From positions 453,158,287 through 453,222,286 of the forward strand of contig CM062296.1 in assembly GCA_031216915.1 (NCBI GenBank): a DNA stretch of 64,000 nucleotides, written 5' to 3'. Origin of the DNA: Pictodentalium vernedei. Taxonomy: Eukaryota > Mollusca > Scaphopoda > Dentaliida > Dentaliidae. The notes below the pieces were generated by a model. That model saw only the letters and a program-made list of their open reading frames with translations, was not told the origin of the DNA and made no database searches. The translations under genes were made by a program, and so were the position numbers. How positions within the stretch are numbered: the first letter of the stretch is position 1; every line of letters begins with the position of its first letter. This document shows, one piece after another, positions 24,571 through 37,666 of this stretch.

Positions 24571-24984
24571 ATTCTTGATCAATTGGTATACAGTACGTGG
24601 AGAGTGTATTATTACTAAATCACCCGCAGAGTGGAGATTCTACCAAGCAATAATTGCAAATTTGTTGCAAAGCATAACAACCACAAGCAAAGTTCCAGCC
24701 AATGGACCTCCGGGTTACATCTTGAAGCTTGTGTTTTTGTCCATATGTACAAATTTGAAAGTGATACCTTGGACGATAACTCCACTCCACGGGTGATTTA
24801 GTTATAATCCACTCTACACATACTGTAAGTGTGTCGTTATCGAATCGGTGAGACAGATCGGTATCTGATTGATACAGATACCGCTTTTTTATCAAAGTGC
24901 TGCAGAGCAATGTTGGCATAGTCTGAAATGAAAATCGTGATATTGAATATATAACCTCGCAGTTCAATGTTTCATCGCGATTTG

Positions 24985-25279
24985 AAGTTACCAGAGCACT
25001 GGACTTCAGACCGTAAGGTCGGCTGTTAGCTTCTAGCTAGCGGTAACTGAATTCTATCCATGGGCATGGCTGTTTATCTCGATTTCTCACGTGGGGCACG
25101 GTGATGCTGTGTACTAAGGCTTAATGCACGTCGATGGTGCACTTTCATTCAACTGATAATAAGTTTGTACGTTGGGGAGTCTGACAGTTGCTCCCAACTG
25201 CTCGGTGGTTCATTCCGTGTACTCAGGATCCACCACTCATAAAACTGTCCGACACGAGGTGACTGTCGAAAATTGTCGT

Positions 25280-25348
<69 letters not shown>

Positions 25349-25350
25349 AT
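24985..25350 (+). mobile_element. Diverged SINE with long (AAAT)n tail
   Basis: The segment ttcagaccgtaaggtcggc corresponds to the head end. The body is eroded but collinear (GTGTACTAAGGC, CACGTCGATGGTGCACTT, TAAAACTGTCCGACACGAGG). The tail covers about 25287-25350. Confidence 0.8.
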
Positions 25351-26152
25351 AGGTCCATGTTATTTGTATAATGTTTTCCTGTTCATCTTGAAATTCGTGT
25401 GCTTCAGCTACGAGCCCTATTATTTTTTTTTATTTAAACATAATTTTCTTTCTCAAAATAGAAATAGGGTTTGACGAACAGGCATGACCTATATCAACGT
25501 CTCTCCCAATTCATCTCATACATTACAAAAGATACTAAATGGGTGCAAGTGCGTGTGCCCTGTTAATCATTTATTTTTTTTTGATACCTGTCACCAGAAC
25601 AATGTTGCAGAACTCCTGCCTTGACTATTATCCTGCTGAATGTAGATTTTCCTGCCCAGTACAAAATGGTTATTTACCTTGCAGAGGAAAAATCCCAGCT
25701 CTTGGTAACAGAATACAAAAATCCTCATAGGTCGGAATAAGTCCACGGCAGTGATTTCTTTCTCGATGCTTGACTCAGTTGCATTTTTCAGCAAATCAAG
25801 TCATGTCTGCTGTAAACTGGATTCAAGGAAAATTAAGAAACTGTAATATGGTTAAGAGACGATGTAAAATTGATGCACACATATAAATTATAGTTTTTTT
25901 ATCCTACTCGTTAAGATTCTACCATCGACTCACCCCAATCTGGCCTCGCACATGCCATGGTAGGCTTGGGTTGGGTAGGATGGGGTGGCGTCTTACACAC
26001 ACTACTTATTATCCATTTAAGCTTGTGATATCGTTCGACGACGTTATTTTCCAAGTTGGCAATATATTGTCTTTTTAACTCCAACGGCATCGTGTTGAAT
26101 TTGATACTATCTTTAACCGAAAAATGGTATCTCACCAAGACAGGCTAGACCA

Positions 26153-26768
26153 TAGAGCTGTAGGTTTTTAAATTGCTTGTTCGGTTTCGGTTTTGGTTTT
26201 CCAGATGGAGTAAAACCTCGGTTCTGTTCGGTTTTCGGTTTGTTCATGAGGCCAAATAAAATTCAATAAAACTCATTCTTATGTCCGGAGTCACAACTGA
26301 ATGGCAGAGAAATTGAGTGAAACTCAATGAATGCCCGAAATAAGCTATAATACACGAAGAATCAGGAAGGCCAGTATAATAATTACCTAAATATACAGAA
26401 CTTTTATTGTGCTTGGCCATTTTTCGAGGTCTGACACCTACACGCAACTTGAGGAAAGCTGCAAACACAACTAAACTGAAATGTCGGAAATTCACAGAAT
26501 GTAGCCTTCCCAGAGTAGTGAAAGTAGCCAGACACTGCCATTGGCAGTGTCTGGGTACTCTCACTACTCTGGGATGGCTAGACACTGCCATTGGCAGTGT
26601 CTGGGTACTCTCACTACTCTGGGATGGCTACATTCTGTGAATTTCTGCAGCAAGAGAGTATTTAATAAAAAACGAAAAACCTTAGATTACGGGATGTCGA
26701 CGGTTTCGGTTTCGGTTTTTAAAAAAAACTAAAAACCTCGGTTCGGTTTCGGTTAACCTACAGCTCTA
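26153..26768. mobile_element. Non-autonomous hAT element
   Basis: Inverted ends TAGAGCTGTAGGTT and AACCTACAGCTCTA are flanked by the 8-base duplication CTAGACCA (26145-26152, 26769-26776), the hallmark of hAT insertion. Subterminal GGTTTCGGTTT-type repeats flank a central hairpin array at 26515-26645. No transposase frame. Confidence 0.93.
26515..26645. repeat. Hairpin with one tandemly duplicated arm
   Basis: AGACACTGCCATTGGCAGTG is followed by tctgggtactctcactactc and tgggatggct, and this unit is repeated in direct tandem (period about 58 bases). The outer pair ACAGAATGTAGCC / GGCTACATTCTGT closes a stem. Confidence 0.85.
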
Positions 26769-26790
26769 CTAGACCATTGCTCATTAACGT

Positions 26791-27019
26791 TTAAACGCTG
26801 GTGGTATCTTCCATATCACTTCAATGACAGCAACTAGAAGAGTCCATCTTCATTTTTAGGGTAGACCAATTAATATTATCAACGTGCAGCCTTGGGGCTG
26901 CACGTTGAAAATATTGATTGGTCACCACAAACATCCACTTAGCATGCATCCTATTTAATGAAATTATAACGTATCACGTTCCTGGATGAAAAAAGCGGCC
27001 TCTCGGCTTCAAAGGTTAA
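26791..27019. mobile_element. TTAA fold-back MITE, family B
   Basis: TTAA at 26791-26794 and 27016-27019. The core hairpin is CAACGTGCAGCC / GGCTGCACGTTG flanked by AGACCAATTAATATT. Outer parts hold GGTATCTTCCATATC on one side and GCGGCCTCTCGGCTTCAAAG on the other. Confidence 0.85.
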
Positions 27020-28168
27020 AGATGTTATATCAAAATCTTCAATTAATGTTTTGATAGCATTGATAATTATATAGCTTAAACGACAACATTGATTGTTTTG
27101 AGTCTTTTTTGACAAGCTGTAGTAATTAATTTTCTGAATTGTGTTGAAAAATGTCTGCATGAATTACTTTTTTTCTTTGAAAACATCCAAGACACTGCCC
27201 TGTTGCACTTTCGCCAAAATGATGACTTTCCCATGTTGAAACTATTGAAAATCGGGCAGTAAAACAGTTATAGAGTTTTCAAAACAACCACAGTTCAAGA
27301 ATATTTTCTTATCATAATTTAAAGAACATTATTGGAACCATAACTCTTAAATTGGCATTAGAACTCGATTTTATCACATTCGCAGATAAATAGATCTCAC
27401 TTCATCGTTGATATGTATACTTAATTCCGTGAAATAATAACCCGGCAAGACAATTAAGGACATGTGTTAACGGCTCCGCAAGAGATCTCCATCAACTAAT
27501 AAAAGTTTTGATTTATAAATGTGTTTATTTAGGTTGATGTGAGGGGATCATCGAAAGACCTAGATTAAAAGCCATCGGACTGATTATGATGTAATTTGGC
27601 CCAATATCCAGAATAGTGTATTTTAATGAGCGCCATCGAACACATTTCATCTATAAACACGGGGAATAGGAATTTTATCAAACTTTATGGTGCCGTTGGT
27701 GGGAACAAAATGGTGTCAAGGTTAGAAAGCCGATTTTTGATAATTACTTTTCGCCGCCGCGGAAACTGTTAAAACTGTTATTCACACAGTAAATGCTACG
27801 CGAGCGTTCCGAGTTGGCTGATCTTGCTGATGAACACCCCAATGTCAGCAAGACTCATACCTTGCATTGCCTTTAAAACAGCTCAGCCAAATTCACATGC
27901 CTTCTGTACGCATTTTGTAGTTTCACAAAATTTGGCTCGAATCATACGTTTTGTAAATTTGATTGTTTGTTATTTGTTATAACCGTACCACTGTGAAATG
28001 GTGAACAGAAATAAATAAATGAAATAAATAAACAGATAAAATAACTAATATTAAATTTTTATCCCATTTTCCGTTTTTAACATGGTGTAATGCCTCTAAC
28101 GTGAAACGCGCTGCAAAACAAACACAAATTAAAACAACAATGAGACCAATGTGCAGATCGCAATATAA

Positions 28169-28227
28169 AATCACTGACTATAATTTTGACGCAACGAAAC
28201 GTTGCGTCAAAATTAAATCCAGTGATT
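28169..28227. repeat. Hairpin, arms 28 bases
   Basis: TATAATTTTGACGCAACG / CGTTGCGTCAAAATTAAATC about AAA, extended by AATCACTG / CAGTGATT. A related half lies near 28640-28710. Confidence 0.8.
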
Positions 28228-30450
28228 GTATATTCCAGTAATATTTATAATAACATAATAATAACAAACGTTTATAAAGCGCAAGCATATCACAGTGATA
28301 GAAGTTGAAACGCCCTAGACAGGAGTCCAATACATAATCCCGACACTGGACTGCGTTCAGATGGTTATTGTCTTTGCTCTATAGCAAATAAAAAATGACA
28401 GCCAAAACAGTGTGACGAAAGTGCAAAATGTGAAAACAAAAATAGCTTTTTATTACTTCATCGTAACCTTCTTATCGAATCTGGTGTATGAAAATCTTTA
28501 CACTTTGAACGCGACACTCGCACTGAACGTAGTGCAATAAAGTTACATTATGTAACATTTTCCTCCTCTGTTTGCAATTTCGATGCGTGCGATGCCCCAA
28601 TCCGAGCGTTGCTGTAAAACAAAGACTACAAGAATTCAATCGGAGTCCAATGTCCAATTTGAAATAATCACTGGATATACTTTTGCCGCAATAATGCGTT
28701 GCGTCCGAACTTTTACCACTAATTTGAGGTCGCGATCTGCTCATAGGTCTTTATGCAGACAAAAATTGTGTCTGTCAAAAGATACAATTATCGCCACGGT
28801 ATAGCTTTAGATGCCGATGTGGTGTCAACCACAAACAAATTAATATCAAGATTTAAATTTCTGATATCACACTGTATTGAAATCAAAAACTGAGAAGAAA
28901 AATTGTTAAGCATCAGTTTATCCCATCTCGCAAAACGCTCCTATCGTATCTATTGTGCAATATTGTGTACAATGCGGAGTTAATATGGAATAGTAACTTA
29001 AAAGATGAGATCTTTTGGATAACATGAATCTGTCATTGATGTTCAAGGTTACTTACCATTGAACATACAGGTGCTTGGTAACATTTGATTGGATAGTGTA
29101 TTTCGACACTCCCCGATATAAAGTAACCACCAAACATTTAAACAGGGCATTTCTACTGTTCCGACAAAAAACGCATTTTACCAATCTACATGCTCGTAGG
29201 TGGGTGGCTTCCAGGACTTTTGCCATAAAGCCATTATTATGGCTAAATTTTGTTAGTCTTCTGAAAAGATCAAGTACATAATTATACTTTATTGTTATTT
29301 GTTCCACACATGGGTACATAACATATAAACATAAAAACAAAGAATACAAGCAACATACGAACAATTTTGCTACAGTAAATAGGATCCGGATACACTCACA
29401 TCACACTTGGTCTTTGAAGAGGGGTTATAAATCTTGCCAAACTGACTGAAGTTTCCAGTCGATAGAATTATATCACTACGGATGTTATTGGACCAGTGCA
29501 TTGAATCGGTACCAACTACACTCGAGCCCGCACGGTTTCGCTCGGAGAAGATCAGAGACAGTTGCGGACTGTAATAGCCCCAGTACATGTACTATTTTAG
29601 TATCGCGTTGAAATCATATCAGATACATCTTAAGTAAAATTAGAAATTTTTATTTCATTTCAGTTCAATTCTTTATTACTGTCTCCTTGTTTATCAACCA
29701 TTTACGTAAAAACGCAGTCGCAAACCGAGGTATCAGAGGCGATAAAAAATTGGCGTTAAAAGATCTTGTATCACTATTGCAGTAGCGATGAAAGTCACAT
29801 GGCGTCGTGAGAAACGAACGCACGCGCACCTGACGGACTACTTCAGTAGTAATGGTAATCACAAGTCATTCCCCTAAAAAATAGTATAATGCTGTAATGA
29901 ATGATCCATCTAGTTTGTCTTAACATATTCCATGTTGCAGGGAATTGCACGAGCCAGTACATAAACAATCAACCATGCGAAACATCAAAAAAAAAGATGG
30001 AGGTGAATCACAAAAAATGAAAGTTTTAGAGAGAAAATTCTGAAACGTAACGTCAATCTCATTGTGGTTTGAACGCTTCTAAAAAATATGAATGAAGTGA
30101 CGTCATGTACATAAAGCGATTCTTGCACACTACAAAAATATAATTCCGTAGTTGTTTTCTCAAATCGTCCATCTATCCATACAGTGGCCCCATGAATTGA
30201 ATTGAATTTGGTTTGAAATATCATTATTCATCCAAAAAAGCAAACTTGGGCGGAGTTTGATTATTTGTCATCACCATGCACAGTTTCATTCAAGTTGGAG
30301 GAACTTCCAAGCCGTTGGGTTGAGAAAATTGAAAATGGAGCCCATTACATTGATCAGTTTAGAGTAGATTTTTGTCTCTTAACGGCTATTTTTGAGAAGT
30401 CGTGTTACGGGTTTTGTTTACTGACGGGTAGATAAACGTGTTATGTGCTC

Positions 30451-30559
30451 AATCTTTTACGCGACTCGACTCGTTTTTGAGGATGTATAGCTACTAATCG
30501 CGCAAGCGCGACTCGTAGCTATAAATCCCCAAAAACGAGCCTCGTCGCGATAGAAGATT
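30451..30559. repeat. Fold-back, arms about 50 bases
   Basis: ACGCGACTCGACTCGTTTTT and GTATAGCTACTAATCGCGC are mirrored by GCGCGACTCGTAGCTATAAA and AAAAACGAGCCTCGTCGCG, with outer AATCTT / AAGATT. Confidence 0.8.
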
Positions 30560-31420
30560 CTGTACAGGCACAATGAGCACATGGCACATATATATCAAAT
30601 AATAAAGTAGGGTTGCATTTTGATATACATCCAGTCGAATATGGATAAACAGAACATTATCAAAATAAACCTTTCACGGAGAAGATGACGCAATCATTAG
30701 ATGTGTTCCAAGCCTTGCTTACTCTCTTATTTTGCACACATTGCTCCGATTCAACCCACTTAAATTTTAATTTCCCCAACGAACGACGCGACCCTCCTCC
30801 AGATATTTCTTCTATTGCACAGATCGTGGCACCTCGACCGAACGATTCGAGTCGCACTCATCCAGGCGAGGGGCCTAATTAAGAATAATCAACGGTATCA
30901 TCTCCCAATTCTGTTAGGTGAGGCGCCAATGGAGAGGAGGATAACTGCGTGATATACACCGCTAGATATGTCACCTGTGAACCAATACCCCTTTTCCAAT
31001 GCTTTCATACGAAAGAACTTGCAAGACCTGTGCTGTTATCACACGTCTTATTCCGAAAAGGAAAAGGAAGTTATGTCGAAACAAATGACCTTATGACCTT
31101 TAACCACAATTAATAATCATAATTTACTCAGCATCCGCTCGCGTCCCTCTCCCGCGACAAGGTGTGGGTGATAGGAAAATTAAGATAGCGCCTCTCCCCC
31201 ACCCGCCTAACGAAAACTACCAGTAACGTGTCAATTTATCTAATTAACTACTGTCGGTGTCTAATAATTGAAATATTCTTTATTTCTTCTCTATCAAAAT
31301 TCTGTAACGTTCAATGTGTTTGTTTTGTAATTTGTGGTGTTGACTGACATTTGATATTCCACCATTCGTTCAATGATGGTGTGTGACGGTAAATGACATA
31401 TATCTAGAAATACCACCTAC

Positions 31421-32026
31421 TAGGGCTGCAACGATTAATCGTGATACGCCCGAACCGCGATACACTGCTCATGATTCAATACGTATCGTTGTTCACTGTG
31501 TATCGCGATACAAGAAATATAAATATAAGGCAAAACAGTTTCATAGATCGTGAAAGCTGCTGCAGTGAAACGCTGTTCTCTTTCCATCCCAGCATTCACA
31601 GTGCTAAATATGCCATTAACACATGATTATTCAGTTAACCAAAGGTTGGTGAATTCCCTCTAATTTGTTATTTATTTGATTATTCCATTATATCTTGTTT
31701 GACAGAGCTCACAGAGCTCTGTCAAACAAGATATAAGGGACTAAATTGATTGAACGGATAAAACACCGGAAAAATAAATAAAATCAAAACCTGAAATAAA
31801 TGTATGCCATGGTCATCACTTTGAGAAGTTACATAATGTTTAAAGAGTGCATTCAAAACTTTGTAGTAAAAGAAAACTACTAGAACTGAAGACATGTAGT
31901 TCAAAATGTTTGATAGTTGTAGTTGCATGCCATGGGAGATCATGTGTATGATGATACATATCGCATCGTGAAGATGGAATCGTGATACATTTCGTATCGT
32001 TATGGATGCATATCGTTGCATCCCTA
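31421..32026. mobile_element. Non-autonomous hAT element
   Basis: Ends TAGGGCTGCAACGATTAATC and CGTTGCATCCCTA are flanked by the exact 8-base duplication CCACCTAC (31413-31420, 32027-32034). The interior has CGTGATAC/GTATCACG subterminal repeats and a perfect hairpin TATCTTGTTTGACAGAGCTC / GAGCTCTGTCAAACAAGATA at about 31690-31735. Confidence 0.95.
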
Positions 32027-32096
32027 CCACCTACAAAATCAACTGATTTCTCGACTTAGTCAAGGAAAACCAACAAAACAACATATCCGACAGGTA

Positions 32097-32401
32097 TCGT
32101 GCTCCCGCGTTGTGTCCTTGGGCAAGGCACTTAACCCCGATTGCCTACATGGGGGCACGATGACGCTGTGTACTAAGGCGTACTGCACGTCGATGGTGCG
32201 CATGTCTTCAAGCAATCTTACCCTGCCTGTGCCGCGATGCAGAGTTCAGAGTTACGATGTTGGGTTGCCGACAGCTGCTCGTCGTTGCTCGGTGGTTCTC
32301 TCCGGGTACTCAGTCTTCCTCCACCCGTAAAACTGTCACCGACATGATATGACCCTGGCTTTTAATGTGTCGTTAAACCCTAATAAAAAATAAAAAAATC
32401 T
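32097..32401 (+). mobile_element. 5'-truncated SINE with target duplication
   Basis: The copy starts inside the body (CCCGCGTTGTGTCCTTGGGC) and ends in an A-rich tail. GACAGGTA at 32089-32096 and 32402-32409 is the target duplication. It lies just downstream of the hAT element ending at 32026. Confidence 0.87.
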
Positions 32402-32832
32402 GACAGGTAATATTTTAGCGTCTATCTTTTGGCAGGCGAGATTCTACAATGTTGTGGACAGACAGGTAGATATATCATTTCGACCAGATCGCGACTCTGT
32501 CCACCTTATAGTCACAGTAATTCATTTCCACACGGATAGAACTTTATTTCAACTCTAAATATTGTTGCGTGTCTGAGTTAGAAACGTCACTCTCACGATT
32601 AGCGAAACACCCCAAAAACCAAGAATAACCCACGCCAAGAACAACCCAGACTCCAACCATTCGTTCCAAACATAAATGGGCTGATTTTTCTGCATATGAT
32701 GTTAACCCTTTGAGACTTTAATTAATCTGACGTTCAAACGTCACTGGGAATTCAGTTTCTTCACGTGTTTTTCAAAATGTGACGTCAAACGTCGGAAAGT
32801 ACAAATAACAAGATATTTTTTCACATTAGTGA

Positions 32833-33083
32833 TTATCTGGCTGAGTGCTGGCTAGATTATTTTTGGTGGTCTGAATTTGTTATTCAAAACTTGTTTTATT
32901 GCAAATTGTTGGAGAGTGCCCACAGGCACTCTCTAATAATTTGCAATAAAACAAATTTATATAAACAAAATATTATTTGTGTTTGATTGAATATGACTTA
33001 TAAGCAAGAAAAGTGTTGGTTTTTGTTCTGGTATCCTCATTTTTGAAAGCCCTGATAGTGGCTCCAAGCACTCAACCAGTGAA
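32833..33083. mobile_element. Fold-back MITE, family C
   Basis: CTGGCTGAGTGCTGG and CCAAGCACTCAACCAG are the ends and the flanking TTAA is mutated. The core stem is GGAGAGTGCC(cac)AGGCACTCTC inside TTGTTTTATTGCAAATTGTT. Confidence 0.85.
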
Positions 33084-33238
33084 GAAGTCTTGACAGCAGG
33101 ATTATATTAGTATTTTAAGCTGCGATAACATTTGGCTCAACGGTTGTCACTGAGCACTATTCGGGAGAAAATAGGAATTGAGGTTAAAACTTTAAAAAAC
33201 TGAAAAATATTAACAAAACAAATGACCACAAAATATAA

Positions 33239-33331
33239 ACGCGCTGTTTGATTTCGTCCGTTATAAGACGTACAAATGTATCAACGCGCTGTTTGATTTC
33301 ATACGTCATAAGACGTACCAAAGTATCGCCA
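33239..33331 (+). repeat. Two-copy tandem repeat, period 45 bases
   Basis: GCGCTGTTTGATTTC at 33241 and 33286, each followed by a TATAAGACGTACAAATGTATC-like or CATAAGACGTACCAAAGTAT segment. Confidence 0.8.
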
Positions 33332-33654
33332 TTCAAAAAGACAAAAGCTGAACAATTTCTAAGTTCATATTCACGACATGTCAATTGTAACAATCGAGTA
33401 TGCCCCGATTCTAGGCCGTAGCTCTGTTTATCTCATCTCATCGCTACCTCTCTCTTCAACTCAATCATCATCATGTTGTCCCCGGGATTCCAATGCCTGC
33501 TGACACATGGAACACTTTGGAACTCGGGAGATGACATGCTAGAAAACATAGAAAAGATTTCTCACATAACGGAAAGAACTAGTCTAATATGTCATATGCA
33601 GTATGGCTATAAAATTCCCACTTATTAGTGAACACACTGTTGTCAGGATTGCCT

Positions 33655-33900
33655 TGATTGTCACGTCTGCGTCTCGTATTCATTTCTCTTCTTTCATTTT
33701 TCTCTTCTGTTCTTTTCGCTGTTTTTTTTCTCCTTTTTCTTCTTCATTTTTTTAAACGGGAATGGCGGGAAGACAGCTACTAGTGGCCACGCCATCTCCC
33801 AGTGGTGCAGTCATGTAGTTCTGAAATGTGCAACCTATATGTATATTTGTGTTGTTAACTGTATACATGTTGTACTACTGAATAAAATCAATCAATCAAT
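33655..33900 (+). mobile_element. Possible LINE 3' end with (CAAT)n tail
   Basis: A pyrimidine-rich stretch (33676-33756) is followed by a unique segment and the end GAATAAAATCAATCAATCAA. Such short tandem tails are typical of RTE- or CR1-like LINEs, but no coding part is present, so this is only a suggestion. Confidence 0.3.
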
Positions 33901-34209
33901 GGGTTAATGTATTCAGATGACTTGAACATTTTCAACAAAATCTAGAGAACTTAGAATGGACCAACTCAACGAAGCCTCATATTTATAGCTCAGATGATTA
34001 AAACCATCTGACACATTACTTCTCGTTTAGATCATTTTTTATGTCTGTTTTATGTATCGGATTTTAATACACAGTGGGGGATACGATTGAATGATACATT
34101 CAGCATTAACACACTTGCTAAAAGAAATGATCTCTTTCTCCCAAAGACAACGTTATATGTTGAGAACAAGGTTGAATTCAGAAATGGGATGTTTTGGATG
34201 GAAAACTAC

Positions 34210-34844
34210 TGGAGTTAATACGGTTAATCGATTAATCGATTAACCGATTATCAACGTCTTGATCGATCAAAAAAGTAATTGATCGGTTAACCTTTACTTT
34301 TGAACTACGGTATTATATGGTTTAACAAAGAAACAAACTTGCCCCAAAACAGGCAAACATTGTCGCACTGGCTCACATCAATTATACGAGACAGAGTAAA
34401 GCATGCCACTTACGTACTGGCATACTTGTTCACTTGCATGATCATTATACTGTATCAGTCGCTGGAAAAGGTCATTCCCAACCCTTTACCCATTGCGGAT
34501 AGCAGACGATACTTGCAAAATAAATTCATAAATTACTAAAACTTTTAATTTTTTGTCTCAAAAACATAGCTTATGACCCCTCATTGGAACGAGCTCGTTC
34601 CAATGAGGGGCCATAAGCTATGTTTTTGAGACAAAAAATTGAAAACATAATAAATTTGAATGGAGATTTTTGTATATAGGCCTAGTCGGTTTTGTTTGTT
34701 AAGTTGGGTAAAGGGTTCATGCTGTAAATCATCAACGGTATAGCAATTATTCAGATATCTATTTGGACAAGTGATTAATCGGTTAACCAAGGTTAATCCA
34801 AGTGATTAATCGATCAAGAAAACCCCTTAACCGTTTCAGCTCTA
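34210..34844. mobile_element. Composite non-autonomous hAT with internal family A MITE
   Basis: Ends TGGAGTTAATACGGTTAATC and GGTTTCAGCTCTA (reverse of TAGAGCTGAAACGGTTAA) have flanks AAAACTAC / GAAACTAC, an 8-base duplication with one change. Subterminal GATTAATCGATTAACC-type repeats are dense. It carries a family A element at 34482-34715. Confidence 0.88.
34482..34715. mobile_element. Family A MITE nested in a hAT element
   Basis: It starts ACCCTTTACCCA and ends TTGGGTAAAGGGT. The core palindrome has apex GAACGAGCTCGTTC and arms with CATAGCTTATGACCCCTCAT. It lies 272 bases from the left end and 129 from the right end of the hAT element. Confidence 0.88.
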
Positions 34845-34904
34845 GAAACTACTGATTACCAATATGCCATCCGCACGTGCAGTTCTGGTATCACAACACG
34901 GAGA

Positions 34905-35045
34905 GTTTTGACCATATCGCGACTCGTCGATATTTGTCTTCCCCACAACACACTGAAGAACCTTACTAGCCGAAACAAATGCGAGAACGTTGAATCTCAG
35001 CTGCTATTTTCTTTTTCTCTATTCCGCAATATTTTGTTCATGAAA
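34905..35045. repeat. Dispersed repeat R, copy 4
   Basis: ACCATATCGCGACTCGTCGA, AATGCGAGAACGTTGAATCT and TTCCGCAATATTTTGTTCA. It starts shortly after the composite hAT element. Confidence 0.45.
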
Positions 35046-35133
35046 TATCGACCCACTGGTGAAGGTTTGTCGCCACGAGGTCGCAATCTAAACAGAAAAA
35101 GACCGTTTTGGGATCACAGAATTCGTCCCCTGG

Positions 35134-35181
35134 GTGCTAGAATGTTCTATGTCCCCTATGGGACACAGAACATTCTAGCAC
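35134..35181. repeat. Hairpin, K type
   Basis: GTGCTAGAATGTTCTATGTCC mirrored with one mismatch, bounded by CGTCC / CCGACG. Confidence 0.85.
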
Positions 35182-35309
35182 TAAGCCGACGAATTGTATA
35201 AGAATCTAATCTGATAGTGTTATACTTACAACAGGTCTGTCGAAATCAGAATTTTAGGCACTAAGGGGAAAATCAAACTTCAGCTTAGCCAAGACTATCT
35301 GGAACTTGA

Positions 35310-35430
35310 AGGGATTTGAGCTCGTTCCAATGATGGGTCATAAGCTATGCTTTGAAGGCTAAAGATAGAAATATGTAGTTATTCAAGAAATGTTTTATAT
35401 GTGTCGTCCGCTAGTCTGTTTTTAGTCGTT
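35310..35430. mobile_element. Half of a family A element
   Basis: GAGCTCGTTCCAATGATGGG, cataagctatg and gttattcaagaaatg match the right arm; the left arm is absent. Confidence 0.55.
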
Positions 35431-36405
35431 TGGTTATGTTTTTTTGTATATAAATGCCTAGCCAGTGAGTGACAAAGCTACACCAACTCGCCCACGGATG
35501 CTGTAAAATCTAGTTCATTTAAAACATATGAATATTTCAGTCATTTTTTAACGTGGTGCCCAACGTCAGTGGTCAGAATCATCTGTAAATTCAACAAATA
35601 TCACAAATTGTTTACCGGAATTCACGATGCCTTGTAAACACAAAATAAACAGTTCGACCTTGCTCTCTATGTAAAAAAAACCATGAAACTATTTCAAATC
35701 TGGGGGAAAAAATGAGTGACAGATTCAAATCACTTCCAGTGCAATTAACTGCCCCATGCTGTGGATAACTCAGTAAATCTTGGTGAAGGTGAAAATCTAG
35801 TTCACCGGGCAGAGTGGATCTGTTTCTCTTCTCTCCATTGGGAATATCTTCCGCTCGTGTCAGAATCTGTTAAATGGAACAGCATCAAATTGAACTCCAA
35901 CTGTTATGTCAAGTCGATGTCAATCGACGAAGAGATTTATCAGCGATACCCCATGGGGAGGGAACACGCGGGCGGTTATCACCTTGCCACCCAAATTCAA
36001 GATCAAACTCACCAGATACCACCAATTCATCATTCGAAAGTATACAACCACGCTTGTTATGAACGGACATTTTTGTTGATCGTCGTTCGCTGGATTTGAG
36101 ATTTCAATAAATTTGCTCAGCATTAATAACCTCGACCCTGGTCATTTGTGGTGCGTATAAATGGTGTTTCAGGCCCTTTTCATTTTTTACTAGATTCAGC
36201 TAGTCACCGCAAATATAATGCTTGTCAATGCAACGAAACAACGCCAATGCACCTTCAGGGACACCAAAACGATTTTGAAAGTGGGGTAGCTGTGCCTAAG
36301 GTTCGATTTTTTATATGGGTGTCCCGTGGGGATGAGCGCGATCACAGCGATCAGCGTTTTTGTTTTCTTAAACCGTTCACACGAATTAAGGTGTAAGTGA
36401 AATGT

Positions 36406-36644
36406 TTAACCCTTTAAACTCGAGAGGTCGCTTTTCCGCCCAGGGACATGATACGTCATCATTTCATTAAGTAAGATGGTTGCTACGTGAACGTTTGGAG
36501 TTAACCAATCAATATTTTCAACGTGCAGCCCTAAGGCTGCACGTTGAAAATATTTATTGGTCTACCGCCAAAAATGAATATGAACTCTTCCAGTTGCTGC
36601 CTTTGAACAGACATGGAAGATACCACTAGTTTTCAAAGTGTTAA
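36406..36644. mobile_element. TTAA fold-back MITE, family B
   Basis: It begins TTAACCCTTTAAACTCGAG and ends TTTTCAAAGTGTTAA. The core CAACGTGCAGCC(ctaa)GGCTGCACGTTG is flanked by CAATATTTT / AAAATATTTATTGG. Confidence 0.88.
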
Positions 36645-37415
36645 AACAATTGTGTATTGCCGTTGCTACATTAGTAACAACGGTAGTACACGTTTGTTTT
36701 AAACATTCCACACACTCGTTAATTCAAGTGGATGATTTCTCTCAGTGTTAGCCAAGGCAAAGCGAAGTGAAGCGAAGTCGTGAGCAGATTGCCATAAACG
36801 GAACCCCACAGATAATATAGATATGGTTGAATGTTAAGGATATTTGGCTTTCCTTCCACTGCTTAATGTCGTGACATTGAAATGTATAAAAGTTAATAAT
36901 AATTTTATTGTTTTACTTGCACAAAATATTGACACCACCCGAAAAAGTGCTGGGACTACAGCCCCCACCCGCCGATCACCCCGGCTCCACCGCCCCGGGA
37001 CTCGATTAATCTCTAAAAGCTCTCTTTTGATGACTGCATAGTATCGGTTCTGTATAAAAGGAGTTCCCTCCTCTGCCTGGCTTGATCTTTCGTGTAACGT
37101 TCTCAGCGTAGAATGCAAGTCTAGGTCGCTTTTGCAAATCTTCATGGCATTTAACTGCCTTTTAGACAAATTAAGAAACCCTCTTTACACCCCAGTTACC
37201 ATAAAACGTTAGATAACCACTCGCCCCACCGAAGAACAGAATAAATGCAGCGCACAGCCCCAAATTTTATCACCCATACCATTCGATATTTTCTCTTGGA
37301 AAACTTCTCTTCAATTTGAACATCATGTTCAAGCCTATATGAACTGGCACATGTGTCTGATTGTTGTTCTGTTGAGTTTTGTGAATGATTTAGCCATGAA
37401 ACAAATTTCCTCATT

Positions 37416-37666
37416 TTCAACCTTTACCTTACACAGAATTTTAAAAAAAAATAATTAAATTTCACATTTTTTCAAAGACAAATTTCACACTTTTTCAATA
37501 AAACCATACAAGTATGGATATCATTAGAACCAGCTCGACGAGCTGGTTCTAATATCCATATTTGCATGATTTAATTGAGAAACGTTCGAGATATTTTAGG
37601 CTGTGGTAAACTTATTCTGATGAATTTTCTGGCGGTTTTTGGTCGCTATGTTTGGTATAGGGTTAA
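37416..37666. mobile_element. Fold-back MITE, family H
   Basis: The left end is TTCAACCTTTACCTTACAC and the right end GGTATAGGGTTAA. The stem is TATGGATATCATTAGAACCA with apex GCTCGACGAGC. The right arm lacks a short GAT segment. Confidence 0.85.

Noticed and set aside
36148..37169. Possible extra exons or a second gene between 35.7 and 37.4 kb
   Set aside because: Open frames here are short, lack known domains and overlap a family B MITE; no splice pattern or codon bias supports them.
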